Program-made: the position numbers and the translations under genes
In this document: piece by piece, positions 17,219 to 25,632 of the stretch
Layout: each line of letters opens with the position of its first letter
Position numbering within the stretch: the stretch's first letter is position 1
Assembly (NCBI RefSeq): GCF_001940565.1
Contig: NZ_LTDM01000016.1
Span: forward strand, 1-35,973
Reading direction: 5' to 3'
Source of the DNA: Tissierella creatinophila DSM 6911
GTDB taxonomy: Bacteria; Bacillota; Clostridia; Tissierellales; Tissierellaceae
DNA length: 35,973 nt
Notes under the pieces: generated by a model
Databases searched by the model: none
What the model was told of the DNA's origin: nothing
What the model saw: the letters and a program-made list of their open reading frames with translations, nothing else

Positions 17219-17881
17219 TTATTTTTCACTTCCAACTCTTATCTCAACTTTTGCAACATCTTCTACTGATCCAATTATTATTATTATATCTTTATCCTTT
17301 ACTATAACTTCTGATGTAGGAGAGACGTTTATATCGTATTCCCCTTTAATAGCAATTACATTTACCCCATATTTGTTTCTAAGCTTTAATTCCTTTAAGT
17401 TTTTTCCAACCCAGCTATCTGGTACTTCTATTTCAACAATAGAATATTCTGGTGATATTTCTATATAGTCCAATATGTTTTGTGATGCAAGATTATGTGC
17501 AACTCTTCTACCCATATCTCTTTCTGGAAATATAACCCTATCTACTCCGATTTTCCTTAAAACTTTTGCATGAAGTTCTGTGTGAACTTTTGATATAACT
17601 CTTTTAACCCCTAATTCTTTGGCAATTAGTGTAGCCATTATAGAAGCCTGAATATTAGAACCTATGCTTACTACTACCGCATCCATATTGCTAATACCTA
17701 GGTCTCTTAAAGTTGATTCATCCATTACATCTGCCTCTACAGCATATGTTACAAATTCTGCTATATCTTTAACTGCATCTGCATTTATATCTATGGCAAG
17801 CACCTCATTGCCTAATTCTGAAAGCACTTTTGCAACAGCAGCACCAAATCTCCCGCATCCAATAACAGCAAATGACTTCAA
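17219..17881 (-). CDS. ktrA: K+ uptake regulatory subunit KtrA/TrkA family
   Basis: Peripheral cytoplasmic subunit that gates the KtrB potassium channel in response to bound nucleotide. The RCK_N Rossmann domain opens with FAVIGCGRFGAAVAKVLSELGNEVLAIDIN, shown here in part: GxGxxG at about residues 8-13 and the acidic end of strand 2. A TrkA_C domain covers about 135-220. The start is a TTG at 17881, eight bases after AGGAG, giving MKSFAVIG; the in-frame GTG at 17890 overlaps that ribosome site. About 220 residues, as usual for KtrA/KtrC. It lies 13 bp after ktrB and abuts the TrmH-family gene. Confidence 0.93.
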   Translation of the reverse strand: MKSFAVIGCGRFGAAVAKVLSELGNEVLAIDINADAVKDIAEFVTYAVEADVMDESTLRDLGISNMDAVVVSIGSNIQASIMATLIAKELGVKRVISKVHTELHAKVLRKIGVDRVIFPERDMGRRVAHNLASQNILDYIEISPEYSIVEIEVPDSWVGKNLKELKLRNKYGVNVIAIKGEYDINVSPTSEVIVKDKDIIIIIGSVEDVAKVEIRVGSEK

Positions 17882-17894
17882 ATTTCCCACTCCT

Positions 17895-19238
17895 TTATCC
17901 TATAGTTATATTTTCCTCTGCCTCTCTATATGTTTTATGTTTTTTGGAACTTCCAAAAGCAAAAGCCATGGTAAGAGCTCCTACCCTTCCTATATACATA
18001 GTGCTTGATATTAAAAGTTTTCCTGCATCTGAAAGAGAGGGAGTTATTCCTCTAGTAAGCCCTACAGTAGCAAAAGCTGATGTAGTTTCAAACATAAGAT
18101 CTAATAATCCTGCTTCTTCAGTTATTGAGAGCGTAAAAGATACTATTAATATTATAGTAAGTGCTATCATTATTATGGCTAAAGCCCTATTTACAATTTC
18201 ATAAGAAATCCTTCTATTAAATACCCCTACATCCCTATTTCCTCTGATGGTAGAGAAGGTCGTTAGTACTAATACACCAAAGGTAGTAGTTTTAATACCA
18301 CCTGCTGTAGAACCAGGAGATCCACCTATAAACATAAGAATTATCATTAAAAATACAGAAGTATCCTTTAAAGCTCCTAGATTTATGGAATTAAACCCAG
18401 CTGTTCTAGTTATAGCTGACTGAAAGAAAGATGCTAAAACTTTTGTTTTATTATCAAAGTTTCCTATTGTATCTGGATTATTATGTTCTATCATAAATAA
18501 AATTATTGTTCCAAGTAAAAGTAGTATAAATGTCATAGTTATAACTATCTTTGAATGCAAGGTTAATTTTTTAAACTTTCTATGCCTATATATATCAACA
18601 TAAACTGAAAATCCAAGTCCTCCTAAAATAACTAAGGATGCTATAATTATATTTATCCATGGGTCACCTACAAAAGGTACTAGGCTATCTCCCATTATGT
18701 CAAATCCAGCATTACAAAATGCAGAAATAGAATGAAACACTGAAAACCATATACCTTTTACCCAGCCATGATCGGGAATAAAGGTAAAAGAAAGTAATAT
18801 AGCTCCTAAAGACTCAATAGCCAAAGTTATATATATTACATATTTTGTAAGTTTGACCAGACCTCCCATGCTATCTTGGTTTAATTGTTCTTTTATAATA
18901 AGTCTTTCCTTTAATCTTATCTTTTTTCCAAGTAATAAGGCTACCATGGTAGCCATGGTCATAAATCCTAAACCTCCCATTTGTATAAGAGAAATTATAA
19001 CTATTTGACCAAATAAAGTCCAATGTTTGGCCGTATTTACTACTACAAGACCTGTAACACACACTGCAGAAGAAGAAGTAAATAAAGCATTTATAAATCC
19101 TATACTCTCACCATTTTTAGAAGCTAGAGGTAGGTTTAAAAGTATAGCTCCAATAAGAATCAAGCTTAAAAACCCACCTGCGAGTACTGCAGGAGGATTT
19201 AACTGAAATTTTAATGCCTTTCTCTTTAAGTAATTCAT
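17895..19238 (-). CDS. ktrB: K+ uptake channel subunit KtrB/TrkH family
   Basis: Integral membrane subunit of a Ktr-type potassium uptake system. About 447 residues with the four-fold M1-P-M2 repeat. Four pore segments are visible: SAVCVTGL, SAFCNAGFD, ITRTAGFNS and SAFATVGLT, each with the single conserved Gly of this superfamily's filter. The start is the ATG at 19238 (MNYLKRKALK), six bases after GGAGG. A longer in-frame start 36 bp upstream has no ribosome site. It is the first gene of ktrB-ktrA-trmH. A weak TTAAAA-17-TAAATT candidate promoter lies just upstream, after the rplT terminator. Na+ or H+ coupling cannot be told from sequence. Confidence 0.94.
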   Translation of the reverse strand: MNYLKRKALKFQLNPPAVLAGGFLSLILIGAILLNLPLASKNGESIGFINALFTSSSAVCVTGLVVVNTAKHWTLFGQIVIISLIQMGGLGFMTMATMVALLLGKKIRLKERLIIKEQLNQDSMGGLVKLTKYVIYITLAIESLGAILLSFTFIPDHGWVKGIWFSVFHSISAFCNAGFDIMGDSLVPFVGDPWINIIIASLVILGGLGFSVYVDIYRHRKFKKLTLHSKIVITMTFILLLLGTIILFMIEHNNPDTIGNFDNKTKVLASFFQSAITRTAGFNSINLGALKDTSVFLMIILMFIGGSPGSTAGGIKTTTFGVLVLTTFSTIRGNRDVGVFNRRISYEIVNRALAIIMIALTIILIVSFTLSITEEAGLLDLMFETTSAFATVGLTRGITPSLSDAGKLLISSTMYIGRVGALTMAFAFGSSKKHKTYREAEENITIG

Positions 19239-19296
19239 CCTATTCCTCCATAAAAATTTATGACATAAAAACATAGCTTTTAACTGTTTTAAAAAA

Positions 19297-19323
19297 GAAA
19301 AAGTCCCTACCAGGAACTTTTTC
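19297..19323 (-). terminator. infC-rpmI-rplT operon terminator
   Basis: An 11-bp stem (one G-U on the minus strand) with a 5-nt loop begins directly after the rplT stop codon and is followed by six Ts on the minus strand. Confidence 0.88.
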
Positions 19324-19674
19324 TTAGTTACTTTTTGCCATTTCCACTAGTTTTGTAAAACCAGCCGCATCATGTATAGCCATCTCTGATAGCATTTTTC
19401 TATTAACTTCTATATTTGCTCTTTTTAATCCACTTATAAACTTGCTATAGCTCATTCCGTTCGCACGAGCTGCTGCGTTTATTCTTGTAATCCATAGTTT
19501 TCTAAAATCTCTTTTTCTTTGTTTTCTACCAATAAATGCATAGTTTAATGATTTCATAACTGCCTGATTAGCAGGTCTAAATAATTTGCTTTTAGCTCCA
19601 TAATAACCTTTAGCTTGTTTTAATACTTTTTTATGTTTTTTCTTAGCGTTTACGCCTCTTTTTACCCTTGCCAT
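19324..19674 (-). CDS. rplT: 50S ribosomal protein L20
   Basis: An essential early assembly protein of the large subunit and, in Firmicutes, the repressor of its own operon. The 116 residues match the family (~117-119): basic N-terminal helix ([18 protein letters not shown]), then [19 protein letters not shown] and [20 protein letters not shown]. The ATG has AGGAGG ten bases upstream. It is the last gene of infC-rpmI-rplT and is followed at once by a terminator. L20 probably binds the leader at 20434-20614 to shut down the operon. Confidence 0.99.
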   Translation of the reverse strand: MARVKRGVNAKKKHKKVLKQAKGYYGAKSKLFRPANQAVMKSLNYAFIGRKQRKRDFRKLWITRINAAARANGMSYSKFISGLKRANIEVNRKMLSEMAIHDAAGFTKLVEMAKSN

Positions 19675-19707
19675 TACTGCAACTCCTCCTAATATCTAAA
19701 TAACTTT

Positions 19708-19902
19708 TTATCTTGGTAACATTGCGTCTATTCTTCTTTGGTCACCTTTACTTACTAAACTGCTTTTTCTTAAGTTTCTAACTCTTTTAGCTGATTTTTT
19801 ACCAGTTAAGTGACTTCTGTATGCCTTAAATCTTTTTAATCTTCCTGAAGCGGTTCTTGAAAATCTTTTTGCAGAACCTCTATGTGTTTTCATTTTTCCC
19901 AT
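19708..19902 (-). CDS. rpmI: 50S ribosomal protein L35
   Basis: A small basic large-subunit protein of 64 residues, the standard size. The N-terminus [14 protein letters not shown] matches the family's usual MPKMKTHRGAAKRF. The start is the ATG at 19902, eight bases after AGGAGG; the TTG one codon earlier is only five bases from it. It lies 18 bp after infC and 33 bp before rplT. Confidence 0.98.
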   Translation of the reverse strand: MGKMKTHRGSAKRFSRTASGRLKRFKAYRSHLTGKKSAKRVRNLRKSSLVSKGDQRRIDAMLPR

Positions 19903-19920
19903 CAAATTTTCCTCCTAAAC

Positions 19921-20433
19921 TTACTCTGCTTTCGGGGTTAAAAACATTGTCATATTTCTTCCTTCTAATCTTGGATGCTTTTCTACGTTTCCTGAATCTT
20001 TTGTCAGCTCAGCAAAATCTTTTAATACAACTTTTCCAATATCTGTATGACCCATCTCTCTACCCCTAAATCTTACAGATACTTTTACTTTATCTCCTGA
20101 TTGTAAAAACTCATTAGCTCTCTTAGCTTTAACATTTAAATCATGTGATTCAATATTTGGAGTAAGTCTTATTTCCTTTATATTGATAATCTTTTGATTT
20201 TTTCTTGCTTCTTTTTCTTTTTTTGCTAATTCATACTTGTACTTACCATAATCTATGATTTTACATACAGGGGGTTTAGCTGTTGGAGCAACATTAACTA
20301 AATCTAAATTTCTTTCTATTGCAATATCCATTGCTTTTTTGATAGGAACAATACCATGTTGTTCACCATCTGCATCAATTAACCTTACTTCTTTTTCCCT
20401 GATTTCCTCATTGATTTGAAGTTCTTTAATAAT
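19921..20433 (-). CDS. infC: translation initiation factor IF-3
   Basis: IF-3 binds the 30S subunit, blocks early 50S joining and checks the start codon. About 170 residues with the IF3_N domain (INEEIREKEVRLIDADGEQH, then PPVCKIIDYGKYKYE) and the IF3_C domain (KEIRLTPNIESHDL, RFRGREMGHTDIG). The start is a non-canonical ATT at 20433, six bases after AGGAGG. No ATG, GTG or TTG fits this ribosome site, and the next codon is also ATT. AUU starts in infC are known in E. coli and Bacillus and let IF-3 repress its own translation. A longer frame reaching ATG at 20511 runs back through the attenuator hairpin and is not the gene. First gene of the operon with rpmI and rplT. Confidence 0.97.
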   Translation of the reverse strand: MIKELQINEEIREKEVRLIDADGEQHGIVPIKKAMDIAIERNLDLVNVAPTAKPPVCKIIDYGKYKYELAKKEKEARKNQKIINIKEIRLTPNIESHDLNVKAKRANEFLQSGDKVKVSVRFRGREMGHTDIGKVVLKDFAELTKDSGNVEKHPRLEGRNMTMFLTPKAE

Positions 20434-20614
20434 ATAGCACCTCCTAAAATAATAAAGAGCCGGTATAAAAATACCCGCTCTAAGTTTACATGAATAATAA
20501 ATCTTATACACATAAGATTTATATTTGTTTTAACTGACCATATGAGCCATAGCTATAAGGTGAGAAGCGGAAACTTCTACTTTCATTGTTTTAATCATAT
20601 TTAATTTTCTTTTC
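20434..20614 (-). promoter_or_regulatory. L20-type ribosomal protein leader with attenuator
   Basis: Leader of infC-rpmI-rplT. Near its 5' end it carries AGAAGTTTCCGCTTCTCACC (hairpin at about 20560-20579), which I recall as the conserved start of the Firmicute L20 leader (Rfam L20_leader). Just before the infC ribosome site an 11-bp hairpin with one mismatch and a UUUU loop (20456-20481) is followed by a T-rich run, so it can act as a terminator. In B. subtilis, L20 binding favours termination. The hairpins are seen; L20 binding is inferred from the family. Confidence 0.8.
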
Positions 20615-20620
20615 TTTAAT

Positions 20621-20649
20621 AGTATATGCTAATTTTTAAACTTTGTCAA
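20621..20649 (-). promoter_or_regulatory. infC operon promoter
   Basis: On the minus strand: TTGACA (20649-20644), 17-bp spacer, TATACT (20626-20621). Near-consensus sigma-A promoter placing the transcript start near 20614. Confidence 0.9.
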
Positions 20650-20744
20650 ATATTTTTAAAGTTTTTTTGTATTTTACTATTATTTTTTATATTTTACTAT
20701 TAAATGGATACACTAAGCTTACAAAACTTTCGGGAGGAGATATA

Positions 20745-22295
20745 TTGAAAAGTAAAAAGATAATTTCACTTTTTCTAATGCTAGGGATTATAGCATCGTC
20801 ACTTGTGATTTTACAGTATTTTGTTCCTATAAAAGATTTAGAAGCTATAACTTCAAGGGATAGAATAGCTGTTTTTTCTGTTACAATGATTCTATTTCTT
20901 TTAAATAAAAGTTATAAATCTAACCCACAACTTGTACCCTCAATTCTTGCAACAGAAAAAGAAAATGATAGAGATAAAGTTAGACCAGATGTTTCGTTTA
21001 AAGATGTAGCAGGACTTGAAGAAATAAAAGAAGAACTCCAAGAAACTATAGGTTTTATAAACAACTCTTTAAAATATAAAAAGATGGGTGCAAAAATTCC
21101 CAAAGGCATAATGTTTTATGGCCCCCCAGGAACCGGAAAAACACTTCTTGCAAAGGCAGTAGCTGGGGAAACAAACTCTACATTCTTTTATGCAAGTGGC
21201 TCTGAGTTTGTGGAAAAATATGTTGGTGTAGGAGCTAAAAGGGTTAGAACTTTGTTTGAAAAAGCTAAAAAAGAAGCACCAAGTATCATCTTTATAGATG
21301 AAATAGATGCTATAGGTACCAAGCGTAATTCAGAATCCAATAATGAAAAAGATCAAACACTAAATCAACTATTAGTAGAATTAGATGGATTTAATAGTAG
21401 TGAAACAGTTATAGTAATAGGCGCTACTAATAGACTAGATCTGCTAGATGAAGCTCTACTAAGACCTGGAAGGTTTGATAGACATATTCATATAGGAAAT
21501 CCTAATATGAATGCTAGAGAAAAAATTTTACAAGTTCATACAAATGATAAACCTTTGTGTAAAAATTTACTGATTAAAGACTTAGCTAAGAAAACTACTG
21601 GACTTTCTGGAGCTGAACTTGCAAATATTGCAAATGAAGCAGCTATAATAGCTGTAAGAAACAATAAAAATATAATTTCAAGTAAAGAGTTTGATGCGGC
21701 CATTGAAAGAGTTATAGCAGGACTTGAACTCAAAAATCCTACGGTTCTTTTAAAAGAAAAAAGAACTGTAGCTTTTCATGAAGCAGGTCATGCTTTAACA
21801 TCTAAAATCTTAAATACCGATATAGTTCAAAAGATATCTATAGTTCCCCGTGGTCAGGCACTTGGATATGTGTTGAAGTTTCCAGAAGAAGATAGATACT
21901 TACACACTAAAAGAGAACTTGAAGATAAAATAATATGTCTATTGGCAGGAAGAGCTGCTGAAGAGATTATATTTAATGAAGTAACTACAGGGGCTAAAGA
22001 TGATTTAAGTAAGGCAACTAATATAGCTAGGGAAATGGTCTGTAGTTATGGCATGACTGAGATGGGAAACTTAGCTTTAGATGAAGTGTATATAAGATAT
22101 AATTATGATTTTATTCGTAAAGAAATTAAAATCATAACTGATGATGCTTATAGTGAAGCTAAGAAAATTATAAATGAAAATATAGATATCTTACACAATA
22201 TATCAAAGGTTTTAATGGATAAGGAAACTATAGACAATGAAGAATTAGATGAGATATTTAAAGCATATAAACCAAAGTTTAACTATGCAACGTAA
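20745..22295 (+). CDS. FtsH-like membrane AAA+ zinc metalloprotease, short form
   Basis: An ATP-dependent membrane protease of the FtsH family. With the TTG start at 20745 (seven bases after GGGAGG) it has 516 residues. Two membrane helices at about 4-27 and 41-54 are joined by only ~13 residues, where FtsH normally has ~75-100 extracytoplasmic residues. The AAA core is intact: Walker A GPPGTGKT at 126-133, Walker B IIFIDEID at 181-188, and an SRH region ending [11 protein letters not shown]. The protease active site HEAGH is at 345-349, and the third zinc ligand is probably Asp420 (GAKDDL). The C-terminus is shorter than B. subtilis FtsH (637). An in-frame ATG at 20643 would place coding sequence over the infC promoter and has no ribosome site. 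It is monocistronic, with a strong terminator. It is probably a second, specialised FtsH rather than the housekeeping one. Confidence 0.9.
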   Translation: MKSKKIISLFLMLGIIASSLVILQYFVPIKDLEAITSRDRIAVFSVTMILFLLNKSYKSNPQLVPSILATEKENDRDKVRPDVSFKDVAGLEEIKEELQETIGFINNSLKYKKMGAKIPKGIMFYGPPGTGKTLLAKAVAGETNSTFFYASGSEFVEKYVGVGAKRVRTLFEKAKKEAPSIIFIDEIDAIGTKRNSESNNEKDQTLNQLLVELDGFNSSETVIVIGATNRLDLLDEALLRPGRFDRHIHIGNPNMNAREKILQVHTNDKPLCKNLLIKDLAKKTTGLSGAELANIANEAAIIAVRNNKNIISSKEFDAAIERVIAGLELKNPTVLLKEKRTVAFHEAGHALTSKILNTDIVQKISIVPRGQALGYVLKFPEEDRYLHTKRELEDKIICLLAGRAAEEIIFNEVTTGAKDDLSKATNIAREMVCSYGMTEMGNLALDEVYIRYNYDFIRKEIKIITDDAYSEAKKIINENIDILHNISKVLMDKETIDNEELDEIFKAYKPKFNYAT

Positions 22296-22315
22296 AAAAA
22301 GCTCTGCAAGTTTAT

Positions 22316-22368
22316 AAAAGACCCTATAGAATAGACAAATTAAAAAAGTCTATTCTATAGGGTCTTTT
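22316..22368. terminator. bidirectional terminator
   Basis: A perfect 21-bp stem (arms 22316-22336 and 22348-22368) with an 11-nt loop, A-run on one side and T-run on the other. It lies between the FtsH-like gene and the convergent isocitrate dehydrogenase gene, serves both, and touches the latter's stop codon. Confidence 0.92.
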
Positions 22369-23519
22369 TATAGTTTTTCCATAACATAATTGCTAAATTC
22401 TTGACAGGTAGCTCCATCACTACGTCCAGTAATAGCAATCTTCTTTTCTTCAAAAGTGCATATGTCTAAAGCATCTGTCAATCTATCGGATTTGTTCTGG
22501 TATCCGATATGGGAAAGCAACATAGCTGCAGCTCTTAATATAGAACAAGGATCAGCATAATCTCCCCTACCTTCTTCTATCATACGAGGTGCTGAACCAT
22601 GGATAGCTTCAAACATGGCATATCTTTTTCCGATGTTTGCTGCTCCAGCAGTTCCAACTCCACCTTGAAATTCAGCTGCTTCATCAGAGATGATGTCCCC
22701 ATATAAATTAGGCAGCAGCATGACTTGAAAATCACGACGGCGTTTCTCATCTATAAGCTTTGCAGTCATAATATCAGCATACCATTCATCTGTGTCTATC
22801 TCAGGATAATCCTTGGCAACTTTATGACAAACTTCCAAAAAGTTTCCATCAGTGGTTTTAATGACATTAGCCTTAGTTATTAAAGACATCTTGTTAAATC
22901 CATTCTTACGTGCATAGTCGTAAGCTAATGATGCAATTCTTTCAGTTCCCTGATAAGTAGTAATGGTAAAATCCACTGCCAAATCATCAGTGATATTGAT
23001 ACCTTGATTGCCTACGGCATAAGCTCCTTCAGTATTTTCTCTAAAAAGAACCCAGTTGATGCCCTGATCTGGTACCTTTACTGGTCTGATATTAGCAAAC
23101 AAGTCCAATTCTTTACGCATCGCTACATTGGCACTTTCAATATTAGGTCTACCATCTTGTTTTTGTGGCGTAGTAGTAGGTCCTTTGAGAATAACATGGC
23201 AGCTTTTGAGCTCAGATAATACATCATCTGGAATAGCTTTTTCTACTTTAATACGATTTTCAATTGTCAATCCTTCAATCACCTTAAATTGAACATTACC
23301 TTTTTTAACTTCATCTGCCAAAAGTAATTCTAAAACCCTATGACCCTCGTTTGTAATAACAGGTCCTATACCATCTCCACCACAAATTCCAATTATAATA
23401 GGATTTGTAGTTCCATAGTCAATAAAATCCTCTTGAACTTTCATCTTGTTTACACGCTCAAGTTGAGACTCTATAACTTTAGAAAAATGTTCTAATGCAA
23501 TTTGTATTTCTTTATTCAT
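22368..23519 (-). CDS. icd: isocitrate dehydrogenase (isocitrate/isopropylmalate DH family)
   Basis: Oxidatively decarboxylates isocitrate to 2-oxoglutarate. A 383-residue protein with the family's nucleotide entry GICGGDGIGPVIT (~44-56), substrate loop NIESANVAMRKELDL with RPV (126-147), RENTEGAY (160-167), metal-binding NLYGDIISDE (271-280) and EAIHGSAPRM (304-313). NAD versus NADP use is not certain from these motifs. The ~38 residues before the fold are an extra N-terminal stretch. No Shine-Dalgarno is adjacent to the ATG at 23519; a GGGGGG site lies upstream beyond a 20-bp hairpin that would bring it to the right distance. It is the last gene of the Re-citrate synthase operon. Homoisocitrate dehydrogenase is the main alternative; the aconitase and citrate synthase neighbours favour isocitrate. 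Confidence 0.88.
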   Translation of the reverse strand: MNKEIQIALEHFSKVIESQLERVNKMKVQEDFIDYGTTNPIIIGICGGDGIGPVITNEGHRVLELLLADEVKKGNVQFKVIEGLTIENRIKVEKAIPDDVLSELKSCHVILKGPTTTPQKQDGRPNIESANVAMRKELDLFANIRPVKVPDQGINWVLFRENTEGAYAVGNQGINITDDLAVDFTITTYQGTERIASLAYDYARKNGFNKMSLITKANVIKTTDGNFLEVCHKVAKDYPEIDTDEWYADIMTAKLIDEKRRRDFQVMLLPNLYGDIISDEAAEFQGGVGTAGAANIGKRYAMFEAIHGSAPRMIEEGRGDYADPCSILRAAAMLLSHIGYQNKSDRLTDALDICTFEEKKIAITGRSDGATCQEFSNYVMEKL

Positions 23520-23524
23520 AACCA

Positions 23525-23580
23525 GTGCTACTAGATATACAATTAATTAAAATTATATACCTAGTGGCACACCCCCCTTC
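23525..23580 (-). promoter_or_regulatory. Shine-Dalgarno plus long hairpin before icd start
   Basis: On the minus strand a purine tract GAAGGGGGGT (23580-23571) is followed at once by a hairpin: arms 23570-23551 and 23544-23525, 20 positions with one mismatch and two G-U pairs, loop UUAAUU. The hairpin is followed by TGGTT and the ATG. No T-run follows, so it is not a normal terminator. If the hairpin forms, the purine tract lies only 6-7 nt from the ATG in space. Pairing and spacing are seen; the bypass role is inference. Confidence 0.6.
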
Positions 23581-23667
23581 TATTAATAATCCCTTATCAT
23601 ATCTATTAGGGCTAATCAGTTAAATCCAATAATTATCTAGTACTATTGTGGATATTTCTATTTATAT

Positions 23668-25596
23668 TTATTTACCTTTTGTATAATTTAAAAGTCCACC
23701 AACTTTAAGAATTTCTATCTCACGATCTGAGAATTGACCTTTAAGTGGAATAGAAATTGATTTTGTTTGATTTACCAATACCAGATTATCTTTGTTTCCT
23801 AGATCTTTATCCAAGTTACTTAACTCTAGCAAATCTCCCAATTCATTTTTTTGATAATCATCTGGATTTTCAAAAGTTAAGGGTAATATTCCCACATTGA
23901 TTAAATTGGATCTATGGATACGTGCAAAACTGATGGCAATTACTGCTTTTATATTCAAGTAAAGGGGTACTAACGCAGCATGCTCCCTTGAAGATCCTTG
24001 ACCATAATTTGCACCAGCAATAATAAATCCTTTGCCAGCTTCTAAAGCTCTTTGGCTAAACTCAGGATCTACCTGATTAAAACAAAATTTAGACAGATGA
24101 GGAATATTTGATCGATAAGGTAAAATTTTTGCTCCTGCCGGCATAATATGATCAGTTGTTATATTATCGCCTACCTTTAATAACACTTTAGCTTTTAAAC
24201 TCTCTGCTAAAGGCTCAGCAATTGGCAAAGGTTTAATATTAGGTCCCCTAAGTACTGTAACCTCATCATATTTATCCGCACTAACTGGATTTAAAATCAT
24301 TGAATCATCAATATCGAAAAATTCCGGTGTATCTATTTTTAGCTCAAGGTCTAAAGTAGTAGGATTTGTTATATATCCTGTTAGTGCCGATGCTGCTGCT
24401 GTTTCGGGACTAACTAAATAAACACTGGCATCAGCAGTACCACTTCTCCCTTCAAAGTTTCTGTTAAAAGTACGAAGACTCACTCCCTTTGAAATAGGAG
24501 AAAATCCCATACCAATACATGGACCACATGCACATTCTAAGATTCGAGCACCGGCAGAGATTAGATCTGTTAATGCACCACTTTTTGAAAGCATTGTAAG
24601 TACTTGCTTAGAACCTGGCGATATAGAAACGCTTACTTCAGGATGAATGGTCTTTCCCTTAAAAATAGATGCAACTTTTAGCATATCTGCCAAAGAAGAG
24701 TTTGTACAAGAACCTATGCACACTTGATCTACTTTTATATTTCCAAGCTCTGAAATTGGATGAACATTATCTGGACTATGCGGACAAGCTGCCATTGGGG
24801 TTAATTTATTTAAGTCAATAGTATGCTTTTGTGAATATACTGCATCAGTATCTGCAGATAATGCTTTCCAATCAGACTCACGGCCTTGGGCTTTAAGAAA
24901 TTTTTGCGTGACTTCATCTGAAGGGAAAATAGAACTAGTAGCACCAAGTTCAGCCCCCATATTAGTAATAGTTGCACGTTCAGGAATGCTTAAATTAGCT
25001 AATCCAGATCCGCTATACTCTATAATTGCACCTACACCACCTTTAACAGTTAGAAGACGAAGAACTTCCAATATAATATCCTTCGCACTTACCCAAGAAG
25101 ATAGTTCTCCAGTTAATTCCACATTGATGATACGAGGCATTTGAATATGATAAGCACCTCCACCCATTGCAACAGCTACATCTAATCCTCCAGCTCCTAT
25201 GGCTAACATTCCTATGCCACCACCTGTTGGGGTATGACTATCTGATCCTAAAAGGGTCTTTCCCGGAATACCAAAACGTTCTAAATGAACTTGATGGCAA
25301 ATACCATTTCCAGGTCTAGAATACAATATTCCATGCTTTTTAGCTACGGTCTGGATATACTGATGATCATCAGCATTTTCAAAACCAGATTGCAAAGTAT
25401 TATGATCAATATATGCTATGGAGAGTTCAGTTTTTACACGTGGAATATCCATAGCTTCAAATTCCAGATATGCCATAGTTCCAGTAGCATCTTGGGTTAA
25501 TGTTTGATCAATTCTTAGTCCGATTTCTTGGCCGATTTTCATTTCCCCGGAAACCAAATGATTTTTAATAATCTTTTCTACTAAAGTTAGTCCCAT
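23668..25596 (-). CDS. acn: aconitate hydratase
   Basis: Interconverts citrate and isocitrate with a [4Fe-4S] cluster. 642 residues. Cluster ligands are Cys297 (IGSCTNSS) and Cys357/Cys360 (ACGPCIG). Substrate-domain motifs include LLGSDSHTPTGGGIGMLAIG at about 115-134. The C-terminal swivel domain carries IIAGANYGQGSSREHAALVP. The single-chain, ~640-residue form belongs to the short aconitase type found in clostridia and Thermotoga rather than the ~900-residue AcnA. The ATG follows AAAGGAG. It lies 36 bp after the GntR gene and 148 bp before icd, in one operon with Re-citrate synthase. It uses more CGT arginine codons than genes outside the operon. Homoaconitase is less likely, since that enzyme is usually split in two chains in bacteria. 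Confidence 0.93.
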   Translation of the reverse strand: MGLTLVEKIIKNHLVSGEMKIGQEIGLRIDQTLTQDATGTMAYLEFEAMDIPRVKTELSIAYIDHNTLQSGFENADDHQYIQTVAKKHGILYSRPGNGICHQVHLERFGIPGKTLLGSDSHTPTGGGIGMLAIGAGGLDVAVAMGGGAYHIQMPRIINVELTGELSSWVSAKDIILEVLRLLTVKGGVGAIIEYSGSGLANLSIPERATITNMGAELGATSSIFPSDEVTQKFLKAQGRESDWKALSADTDAVYSQKHTIDLNKLTPMAACPHSPDNVHPISELGNIKVDQVCIGSCTNSSLADMLKVASIFKGKTIHPEVSVSISPGSKQVLTMLSKSGALTDLISAGARILECACGPCIGMGFSPISKGVSLRTFNRNFEGRSGTADASVYLVSPETAAASALTGYITNPTTLDLELKIDTPEFFDIDDSMILNPVSADKYDEVTVLRGPNIKPLPIAEPLAESLKAKVLLKVGDNITTDHIMPAGAKILPYRSNIPHLSKFCFNQVDPEFSQRALEAGKGFIIAGANYGQGSSREHAALVPLYLNIKAVIAISFARIHRSNLINVGILPLTFENPDDYQKNELGDLLELSNLDKDLGNKDNLVLVNQTKSISIPLKGQFSDREIEILKVGGLLNYTKGK

Positions 25597-25632
25597 GATT
25601 ACACTCCTTTTTTAAACACGACAATTAGCTTG

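Noticed and set aside
20643-20744. N-terminal extension of the FtsH-like protein from ATG 20643
   Set aside because: No ribosome site. It overlaps the infC -35 box and adds an unneeded hydrophobic stretch, whereas the TTG at 20745 has GGGAGG at correct spacing.
23525-23570. Intrinsic terminator between aconitase and icd
   Set aside because: The stem is A/T-rich and followed by TGGTTATG on the minus strand, with no T-run. The placement next to the start codon suggests a translation role instead.
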